This document shows, in pieces, positions 1 through 5,228 of a stretch of DNA of 6,718 nt. The DNA is from Emcibacter sp. (GTDB lineage Bacteria; Pseudomonadota; Alphaproteobacteria; Sphingomonadales; Emcibacteraceae): contig JAGLJX010000108.1 of assembly GCA_023142175.1 (NCBI GenBank), positions 1-6,718 of the forward strand, given 5' to 3'. Both the position numbers and the translations under genes were made by a program. How positions within the stretch are numbered: position 1 is the first letter of the stretch; each line of letters begins with the position of its first letter. The notes beneath the pieces are model-generated. The model saw only the letters and a list, made by a program, of their open reading frames with translations. It was not told where the DNA came from and made no database searches.

Positions 1-851
1 AATTCAAGTTTGCCCATGGTGAAACCGATAACGCCGAGTGTGCTGGCAAAGGTCAGCAGGGAAAAGGCCACATTCTGCCCCGGGGTTGAGCCGCTGGTTT
101 CAAATATTTTCCATTGGTATTTCGGAAGGTCATTTTCTTTAACAAGGGCGCGGACGACTTTTTTGATCTCGCGGCCATCCATGTCTTTGGTGCAGATACC
201 AAAATCTGCTCCCTGTTTTTTAACAGCCTCGATCTTGGCCTCATCAATATCAAGGGCGATCACCGTGGCCCCCGCATTATGAGCATGCTGCGCCATATAA
301 AGCCCAACGCCGCCCGTGCCAATAACGATGGCAAGGTCATCCTTTTTAAGGCCACTGCGGATCATAGATTGATAAGGGGTGGTGATGGCATCGGCGATAA
401 CCGATAATTCATGCAGCTTAAACTTGCCAAGATCATCGTCAAGCTCGCAGAGGAAACGGGCAGGGACAACAATATGACTGGCAAAGCCGCCCTGAAAGTC
501 ATTGCCCGGCATTAGCTGATGCTGGCAGATATTATCGCGGCCTGCCTTGCAAAGTTCACATTCACCGCAAGGTAGAACCGCAGGGATGATCACTTTCTTG
601 CCTAAAAGATTTTCATAATTTTTACCGGAGGCCTGTACGGTTCCACTAATCTCATGACCCAGAATGAGAGGTAGATCATGTTTGGTGCCAACGGCTCCTG
701 AGATATAACCTAAGTCCGTATGACAGACCCCGCAACCAGCGACTTTGACTACAACATCATCATCTGAAATGTCATCAATGACAAAGGTGCGTTTTTCCAG
801 TGGTTCCCCAACATTTACAAAAAACATTCCCCATGCTTCAATTGGTGACAT
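1..851 (-). CDS. had: Had-like zinc-dependent, NAD-linked acyl-CoA alcohol dehydrogenase (partial, C-terminus off the left edge)
   Basis: This medium-chain dehydrogenase/reductase probably oxidises a CoA-bound secondary alcohol to a ketone in the cytoplasm. I see 283 residues from an ATG at 851, preceded by AGGAG (859-863) at 7-nt spacing. The catalytic zinc site is GVCHTD (C43) with GHE (H66, E67). Four structural-zinc cysteines lie at C95, C98, C101 and C109. The Rossmann motif GTGGVG is at 178-183, and D201 at the end of the next strand favours NAD over NADP. The segments AGCGVCHTDLGY, VIIPAVLPC and ADAITTPYQ match what I recall of 6-hydroxycyclohex-1-ene-1-carbonyl-CoA dehydrogenase of Thauera (anaerobic benzoyl-CoA pathway). 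Family membership is well supported. The exact substrate is inferred, since no benzoyl-CoA reductase or ring hydrolase is visible here. Neighbouring acyl-CoA genes fit a CoA-thioester substrate. The last quarter of the protein is outside the window. Confidence 0.85.
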   Translation of the reverse strand, partial: MSPIEAWGMFFVNVGEPLEKRTFVIDDISDDDVVVKVAGCGVCHTDLGYISGAVGTKHDLPLILGHEISGTVQASGKNYENLLGKKVIIPAVLPCGECELCKAGRDNICQHQLMPGNDFQGGFASHIVVPARFLCELDDDLGKFKLHELSVIADAITTPYQSMIRSGLKKDDLAIVIGTGGVGLYMAQHAHNAGATVIALDIDEAKIEAVKKQGADFGICTKDMDGREIKKVVRALVKENDLPKYQWKIFETSGSTPGQNVAFSLLTFASTLGVIGFTMGKLE

Positions 852-882
852 TTCTATACTCCTATATATATAATTAATTATC

Positions 883-896
883 CGAACGACCGTTCG
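883..896. promoter_or_regulatory. Perfect 14-bp palindrome, probable TetR-family operator
   Basis: The sequence CGAACG-AC-CGTTCG is a perfect 6-bp inverted repeat with a 2-bp centre. It lies 32 bp upstream of the Had-like start codon in otherwise AT-rich DNA, where it would overlap or border the minus-strand promoter. CGAACG-N2-CGTTCG is the form of operator used by several TetR-family repressors of acyl-CoA and phenylacetate catabolism; from memory, the Thermus PaaR site has this layout. Binding by such a repressor is inferred. No TetR gene is in the window. Confidence 0.6.
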
Positions 897-1168
897 TTAA
901 TTTATTAAAAAAGTAAGCCATATGCAATGCCTATTTTATACCAGTGAGGTCTGGCGGGTGGTTTCTGTCCTGTTTTTAGGTGGGTAATTAATATATGAAG
1001 TATTGAATAGAAGAGTAATTTTGCAAGCTATAACAACGAATGTGATAGGCTTGGGTTAGATGGGGAGGGAGGTATTAAGCAGGTTAAATAAAATTCAATT
1101 CAGCTATTTTTATGCGGTAAACAGTAATATTTCAATTCAAGTAGAGGAAAAACCTGCATCGGGCCTTT
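897..1168. other. Gene-free AT-rich intergenic stretch
   Basis: I see no credible coding frame with a ribosome binding site, no tRNA-like cloverleaf and no mobile-element end. The only repeat noticed is a 9-bp direct repeat TTCAATTCA at 1094-1102 and 1131-1139, which is AT-rich and probably chance. The stretch holds the distal part of the Had-gene promoter region and the downstream flank of the GGDEF gene. Confidence 0.5.
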
Positions 1169-1194
1169 TGATTCCCTTCTAGCCGGGGTAATCA
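1169..1194 (-). terminator. Bulged hairpin after the GGDEF gene, possible weak terminator
   Basis: The arms 1169-1176 (TGATTCCC) and 1186-1194 (GGG, bulged T, AATCA) form an 8-bp stem with a 9-nt loop. It starts 9 bp after the GGDEF stop codon in the minus direction. There is no T-run directly after the stem; the nearest, five T's, lies 15-20 nt further on. This is therefore a 3'-end structure or a weak terminator, not a classic intrinsic one. Confidence 0.3.
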
Positions 1195-1203
1195 GGAAAT
1201 AGT

Positions 1204-2400
1204 TTATACAATAGATATCTTGGCTTTCTTGACGGGTTTTGAAGCAACCTCGATATTTCCCCTGCCATTTTCTTTGACAGAATATAGGGCATCATCAGCG
1301 GCCTTGATCAGATCTTCTGTTGATGTGGCATGTTCGGGGTAAAGAGAAATACCAATACTGGCGCCAATATTGAGTTTGATACCCCTGATGAGGATGGGCT
1401 TCATTAATTTATCCAGCATACGGTTCAGGGGGACGACAACTTCTTCTATTTCACTGGTATTGGGGAATAGAATAGCAAATTCATCGCCCCCGATCCTGGC
1501 GACGAAGTCATTATCCCTAACTCTGGATTTTAGAATTTCTGACACTCTTTGCAATAGGGCATCCCCCATGGGATGGCCATGAGTGTCATTCACATCCTTG
1601 AATTTATCAAGATCAATAAGGGCGAGTGCGACCGTATGATCGCCTTGACGGTTCTGTTTGAGATGGCCTTCCAGCTTCTCGGTGAAATAGGCTCGGTTCG
1701 CCAGCCCGGTGAGTGAATCGAAATGCGCCATATGACGGATAACGCGCTCTGCTTTTTTCCGTTGGGTAATATCGGAGTAAACCACAACAAATCCCCCATC
1801 AGGCATAGGTGTCATAGATATTTCCAGCGTGCGGTCATCTTTCAGATTTCTCTCAAAATAGCTAATATCCTGTTTCAGAAAACTATCTTCAACCATATGT
1901 AAACTGGTGCTTGCATATTCTGTGATATGGCAGGAAATCTGATCGAGATGTTTGGTAAAGACCTTATAGAGAAGGCCTTCTTTTACCGTACCCTTCGGCA
2001 GGTCCAGTATGGCTTCCAGATTATTATTCCATTTCAGCAGGGTCATTTCCGGTGAAAAGGCACATATACCTTGGGTTAGGGTGTCCATAACCACATTTAG
2101 TAACCTGTTATTATTTTCAGAATCCTCACGGACCTGAATATATTCTTTTATCTCGGTTACTCTATGAAATATTTCTTTCCTGAGGTCTCTACTTTGCAAT
2201 ATTGTCTTTTTGAGCATATAAGCTAGGGTTGCGCCAATTAATATTACACTGGTCTGTATTAGGACGGCCTTAGTATAATCTATTTCCACAAAATCCCTTT
2301 GTTGATAGATCGTAAAAAAAGCACCAACAAGTCCCGCAAGACATAGTATCGTAAATACTATTATAGGATAATATATATTACTTTGCGTTTTTATACTCAT
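1204..2400 (-). CDS. Membrane-anchored PAS-GGDEF diguanylate cyclase
   Basis: This protein probably makes cyclic di-GMP from two GTP at the inner membrane. Numbering from the ATG at 2400, there are two hydrophobic segments (about 9-31 and 44-62), a short linker, a PAS domain (about 100-212, ending in a typical DITQRKKAE junction) and a GGDEF domain (about 220-380). The GGDEF domain opens with DSLTGLANR (228-236), has an intact GGDEF signature (304-308) and the inhibitory-site motif RxxD as RDND (295-298) five residues before it. Activity with product feedback inhibition is therefore expected. No EAL or HD-GYP domain follows. A GTG at 2409 would add three residues but has no Shine-Dalgarno sequence. 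The ATG at 2400 has GTGA five bases upstream, so I prefer it. The gene is divergent from the acyl-CoA dehydrogenase operon. The PAS ligand is unknown, and no link to the catabolic genes is shown. Confidence 0.92.
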   Translation of the reverse strand: MSIKTQSNIYYPIIVFTILCLAGLVGAFFTIYQQRDFVEIDYTKAVLIQTSVILIGATLAYMLKKTILQSRDLRKEIFHRVTEIKEYIQVREDSENNNRLLNVVMDTLTQGICAFSPEMTLLKWNNNLEAILDLPKGTVKEGLLYKVFTKHLDQISCHITEYASTSLHMVEDSFLKQDISYFERNLKDDRTLEISMTPMPDGGFVVVYSDITQRKKAERVIRHMAHFDSLTGLANRAYFTEKLEGHLKQNRQGDHTVALALIDLDKFKDVNDTHGHPMGDALLQRVSEILKSRVRDNDFVARIGGDEFAILFPNTSEIEEVVVPLNRMLDKLMKPILIRGIKLNIGASIGISLYPEHATSTEDLIKAADDALYSVKENGRGNIEVASKPVKKAKISIV

Positions 2401-2538
2401 GTAACTCACGTTATATTATTATATTAGAATTATTTAAAGTAAAGGTGTGAATAAAAGGTTTATATGTGGTTGTTTGATAAATTAATTATTGAGAAGCGTT
2501 AATGTCTTAAAAAAATATTTAACTAATTTTATGAGGTC

Positions 2539-2566
2539 AATTCTACTGATTGCAGGCGGTAGAATT
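2539..2566. promoter_or_regulatory. 8-bp inverted repeat before the acyl-CoA dehydrogenase gene
   Basis: AATTCTAC (2539-2546) and GTAGAATT (2559-2566) are exact inverted repeats with a 12-bp spacer, ending 18 bp before the acyl-CoA dehydrogenase start. The centre-to-centre distance of 20 bp, about two helical turns, would suit a dimeric regulator. As RNA it would form a hairpin just upstream of the ribosome binding site. It differs from the palindrome at 883-896, so it does not suggest a shared regulator. Its function is inferred only. Confidence 0.35.
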
Positions 2567-2584
2567 CTCAGGTAGGAAAAACTT

Positions 2585-3742
2585 ATGGTACCCTTTTATT
2601 GTAGCTGGATGAATGAAGATCTTCGAATTTTCTCGGACTCAGTCAATAAATTCATTGATCAGGAAATAGAACCCCATTACGCAGAGTGGGAGCGGGACAA
2701 ATGGATGCCCCGCGAAATATGGAACAAGATCGGTGAGGCGGGCCTGCTCAGCGTTGACACGCCAGAGGAATACGGCGGTATTGGGGTTGGTTTTGAATTT
2801 GCCGCATTGATTATTGATATTTTCAGTCGCCGTGGTATGGCCTCTATCTCTGCGGGGGTTATGGGGGTTCATGCGGGTATTGTGGCCCATTATATTGTCA
2901 ATATGGGCTCGGATGAGCAAAAGAAAAACTATCTGCCTAAAATGGCAACGGGGGAATATGTTGGCGCCATCGCCATGACAGAGCCGGGGGCGGGCAGTGA
3001 CCTGAAAAATATTAAAACATCCGCCAAGAAAGTCGATGGTGGCTACCTGATTAATGGCAGTAAGATTTTTATCTCTAACGGGCAGCATTGTGACATTGTC
3101 ATTGTGGCCGGCAAAACCAATCCGGTGGCGGGTGCGAAGGGGGTCTCCCTGTTTATAGTTGAGGCTACCGCCAAAGGTTTTGTCCGTGGCACCAAACTGG
3201 AAAAGCTAGGTATGCAGTGTCAGGATACTTCGGAGATGTTTTTTGAAGATGTTTTTGTCAGTGATGCTGCCCTGCTCGGGCCATTGGACGGTGGCTTCAT
3301 TGCCATGATGCAGGAACTCCCCCGTGAACGATTGATTTTGGCTGTTGGCGCACAGGCCGCCTGTGAAGGAATGCTGGATATCACGCTGGACTATGTCAAG
3401 GAGCGCAATGCTTTTGGCAAGCGTATTGCGGACTTTCAGAATACCCGCTTTAAACTGGCCGATTTGGCGACAAAAGTCAGGGTACAAAAAGCCTTTGTTG
3501 ATCAATGTGTCCTGCTGTTGGCAGAGGGTAAGCTGGATACGGCGACCGCCTCCATGGCCAAGCTCCATACTACTGAATTACAGGGTGTCGTTGCCGATGA
3601 ATGTCTACAGCTTTTTGGCGGTTATGGTTATATGACGGAATATCGCATTGCCCGTGAGTTTGCCGATGCCCGTGTCCAGCGCATTTACGGCGGCACATCA
3701 GAAATCATGAAAGAAATTATCAGTCGCGACCTGATTAAATAA
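2585..3742 (+). CDS. Acyl-CoA dehydrogenase, LCAD/isovaleryl-CoA dehydrogenase type
   Basis: This flavoenzyme of 385 residues (normal length) introduces the alpha,beta double bond into acyl-CoA esters and passes electrons to ETF. Visible motifs are the FAD/substrate signature AMTEPGAGSDL (130-140), FISNG (162-166), ERNAFGK (273-279), QLFGGYGYM (342-350) and YGGTSE (368-373). The MCAD-type catalytic glutamate after the late tyrosine is glycine here (G369). Instead a glutamate sits in ELPRERL (E248), the position used as base in LCAD and isovaleryl-CoA dehydrogenase. The C-terminal half closely resembles mammalian LCAD as I remember it, pointing to long or branched substrates. The ATG at 2585 has AGGA at 2574-2577 (7-nt spacing). 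An in-frame ATG at 2609 fits the usual family N-terminus but lacks a good Shine-Dalgarno. It heads an operon with the racemase-like gene 27 bp downstream. The exact substrate cannot be read from sequence. Confidence 0.93.
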   Translation: MVPFYCSWMNEDLRIFSDSVNKFIDQEIEPHYAEWERDKWMPREIWNKIGEAGLLSVDTPEEYGGIGVGFEFAALIIDIFSRRGMASISAGVMGVHAGIVAHYIVNMGSDEQKKNYLPKMATGEYVGAIAMTEPGAGSDLKNIKTSAKKVDGGYLINGSKIFISNGQHCDIVIVAGKTNPVAGAKGVSLFIVEATAKGFVRGTKLEKLGMQCQDTSEMFFEDVFVSDAALLGPLDGGFIAMMQELPRERLILAVGAQAACEGMLDITLDYVKERNAFGKRIADFQNTRFKLADLATKVRVQKAFVDQCVLLLAEGKLDTATASMAKLHTTELQGVVADECLQLFGGYGYMTEYRIAREFADARVQRIYGGTSEIMKEIISRDLIK

Positions 3743-3769
3743 TATTTTTCCCTATCAAGAGGTTTGTTT

Positions 3770-4933
3770 ATGTCTGCTCTGTCATCATTGAAAATACTCG
3801 ATTTTTCGACCCTGTTGCCGGGGCCGTTCGGCACATTGATGCTAGCAGATTTGGGCGCTAATGTTCTTCGGGTTGAAGCCCCCGACCGCGTGGAGTTAAC
3901 ACGCTTGATGGGTGCAAAAGACGGTGATAGCACTTACCTGCATCGTTATATCAATCGATCAAAGAAATCACTGGCCCTGAATCTAAAGAAACCTGAAGCC
4001 ATAGAGATCATAAAACGACTGATCATGGAGTATGACATTGTGGTAGAGCAATTCCGCCCCGGCGTTATGGATAAACTGGGGTTAGGTTATGATGTCCTCA
4101 AAGCTGTAAACCCCAAGCTGATATATTGTTCATTAACAGGATATGGCCAAACCGGGCCTTATCGGGATAGGGCCGGACATGACAATAACTATCTGTCCAT
4201 TGCCGGTGTGCAGGACCATAGTCGCCGAAAGGGACAGGCCCCGGTTCCGGCGGGTATTCAGATAGCCGATCTCGCGGGTGGTTCGCTGCATCTGGTGGTG
4301 GGGCTTTTGGCTGCTGTCATTCAACGTGCTGATACGGGCAAAGGCCAATATGTTGACATCAGCATGACTGACGCTGCCTTTACCTTAAATTCCATCGCCG
4401 CATCAAATTGTCTTGGGGCTGGCGTCAGTACCGGACCTGAGCAGGAGATGTTAAATGGCGGTGAATTTTATGATTATTATGAAACCAGTGATGGGCGCTA
4501 TTTCTCGGTCGGTAGTCTGGAGCCGAAATTCAGACAGGAATTATGCGTAGCATTAGACAGGCCGGATCTTGTGAAACTGGCTTTTTCAACTGACCCTGAG
4601 CAGAAAATAGAATTTAAACAGCAGATCGCGGAAAATATAAAAAATAGGAATTATGAGGAATGCCGGGCCTTATTCAAGGACGTAGATGCCTGTGTGGAAC
4701 CTGTGCTGACATTGCCAGAGGCCTGCGAGCATGAGCAATTGATCAGCAGGGGCATGACTGTAGAGGTTGATGGTATCAAACAGATTGGCTGCGCCATTAA
4801 AATGTCAGAAAGCCCCCCCCAATTTCACTTCAAGGGCTGTGCGGTGGGCGAACATAATGCATCACTGGCAACAGAATTCGGCTTTTCTGAAGAGCAGGTT
4901 GAACATTTTAAAGAGGCTGGAGTTTTTGGCTAA
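3770..4933 (+). CDS. CaiB/BaiF-family protein, alpha-methylacyl-CoA racemase-like
   Basis: This 387-residue protein belongs to the class III CoA-transferase fold (CaiB/BaiF). It looks like the racemase branch that interconverts (2R)- and (2S)-2-methylacyl-CoA. The N-terminus has the family segment with LLPGPFGTLMLADLGA (about 14-29), followed by GYGQTGP (124-130) and then AGHDNNYL with H137. D167 follows 30 residues later and E251 lies in SLEP. These align with the His, Asp and Glu catalytic residues of Mycobacterium MCR and human AMACR, with matching spacing. K102 occupies the MCR Arg91 position, as in the human enzyme. The His/Asp pair and the AGHD motif argue against a plain formyl-CoA-type transferase, though a transferase role cannot be excluded. 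The start is the ATG at 3770 because AGAGG (3758-3762) lies 7 nt before it; an in-frame TTG at 3764 sits too close. Co-transcription with the acyl-CoA dehydrogenase, which uses the 2S epimer, supports the assignment. Confidence 0.85.
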   Translation: MSALSSLKILDFSTLLPGPFGTLMLADLGANVLRVEAPDRVELTRLMGAKDGDSTYLHRYINRSKKSLALNLKKPEAIEIIKRLIMEYDIVVEQFRPGVMDKLGLGYDVLKAVNPKLIYCSLTGYGQTGPYRDRAGHDNNYLSIAGVQDHSRRKGQAPVPAGIQIADLAGGSLHLVVGLLAAVIQRADTGKGQYVDISMTDAAFTLNSIAASNCLGAGVSTGPEQEMLNGGEFYDYYETSDGRYFSVGSLEPKFRQELCVALDRPDLVKLAFSTDPEQKIEFKQQIAENIKNRNYEECRALFKDVDACVEPVLTLPEACEHEQLISRGMTVEVDGIKQIGCAIKMSESPPQFHFKGCAVGEHNASLATEFGFSEEQVEHFKEAGVFG

Positions 4934-5071
4934 TACTGGAAATGATTGGTGCGCCCGACAGGATGAAAAAGAGAACTGGGTAGTCATTATCAAGTTTACC
5001 AGTAGAAAAGCATAATTGAATTGTTTTTTGAAAGTTTCATAGAAATAAATTTTTATTATTCCCTTGGAACG

Positions 5072-5098
5072 AAAAAAGACTGGGCGAACCCAGTCTTT
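5072..5098 (-). terminator. Strong intrinsic terminator, minus strand (possibly bidirectional)
   Basis: The arms 5075-5084 and 5089-5098 form a perfect 10-bp stem. Read on the minus strand, the loop is TTCG and the hairpin runs straight into six T's (complement of 5072-5077), a textbook Rho-independent terminator. On the plus strand the same stem is followed by only three T's, so it could also weakly end the acyl-CoA dehydrogenase-racemase operon, 140 bp after its stop. The minus-strand T-run shows its main direction. The only coding sequence on the far side is cas9 on the plus strand, so it must end a short non-coding RNA. Confidence 0.8.
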
Positions 5099-5184
5099 AA
5101 ATCTTATGACATAAATCGTGTTAACGAGTTGCCAAGATCTCTGAGTAGCTACACTCAAGAAAGAGATTGCTTCCTGTGCAACCA
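5072..5184 (-). ncRNA. Probable tracrRNA of the type II-C CRISPR system, divergent from cas9
   Basis: A tracrRNA pairs with pre-crRNA repeats, allows RNase III processing and holds the guide in Cas9. Evidence here is positional and structural. A strong minus-strand terminator lies about 130 bp upstream of cas9 with no minus-strand gene to explain it, and the 85-112 nt before it fit normal tracrRNA size. Read on the minus strand, the segment ends with a possible anti-repeat closing in GGCAAC (complement of 5128-5133). Next comes a small nexus-like hairpin, TCGT-TAAC-ACGA, at about 5116-5127. An AT-rich linker and the UUCG-looped terminator hairpin follow. The 5' end is uncertain: about 5184 if the -10 is at 5191-5196, or about 5157 if TTGACT at 5187-5192 is the -35. 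The repeat array is outside the window, so complementarity cannot be confirmed here. Confidence 0.6.
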
Positions 5185-5217
5185 TAAGTCAATATAAAAT
5201 TGATAATTCTAACTCAA
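5164..5217. promoter_or_regulatory. Putative divergent promoters for cas9 (+) and the tracrRNA (-)
   Basis: For cas9, TATAAA at 5193-5198 is a fair -10, with TTGCTT at 5167-5172 as a -35 at a long 20-bp spacing. For the minus-strand RNA, TATATT (complement of 5191-5196) could be a -10 with TTGAGT (complement of 5212-5217) at 15-bp spacing. Alternatively TTGACT (complement of 5187-5192) is a good -35 but is followed by a poor -10. The two -10 elements overlap, so the transcripts might compete. All of these are consensus guesses. Confidence 0.3.
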
Positions 5218-5228
5218 AGGGGAATAAT

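Noticed and set aside
1094..1139. Direct repeat TTCAATTCA, two copies
   Set aside because: It is only 9 bp, AT-rich and isolated, and can be expected by chance in this AT-rich region.
2639..3088. Minus-strand open frame of 149 codons
   Set aside because: It is antisense to the acyl-CoA dehydrogenase gene, whose signature motifs define the real frame.
4931..5004. Inverted TACTGG/CCAGTA pair downstream of the racemase gene
   Set aside because: The arms are only 6 bp and about 60 nt apart, with no T-run; this is not a credible terminator or attachment site.
4767..5015. Plus-strand open frame of 82 codons overlapping the end of the racemase gene
   Set aside because: It is out of frame with the racemase and has no family resemblance or convincing ribosome binding site.
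4862..5185. Minus-strand open frame of 107 codons across the racemase end and the intergenic region
   Set aside because: It passes through the intrinsic terminator and into the racemase gene, and its product looks low-complexity and unlike any family I know. The region is better explained as a non-coding RNA.
5101..5228. Possible CRISPR repeat-spacer array upstream of cas9
   Set aside because: No direct repeat of 20 bp or more recurs; only one repeat-like segment is present, which fits an anti-repeat and not an array.
5128..5228. tracrRNA on the plus strand in the same direction as cas9
   Set aside because: There is no intrinsic terminator before the cas9 start on that strand; the T-run follows the hairpin only on the minus strand.
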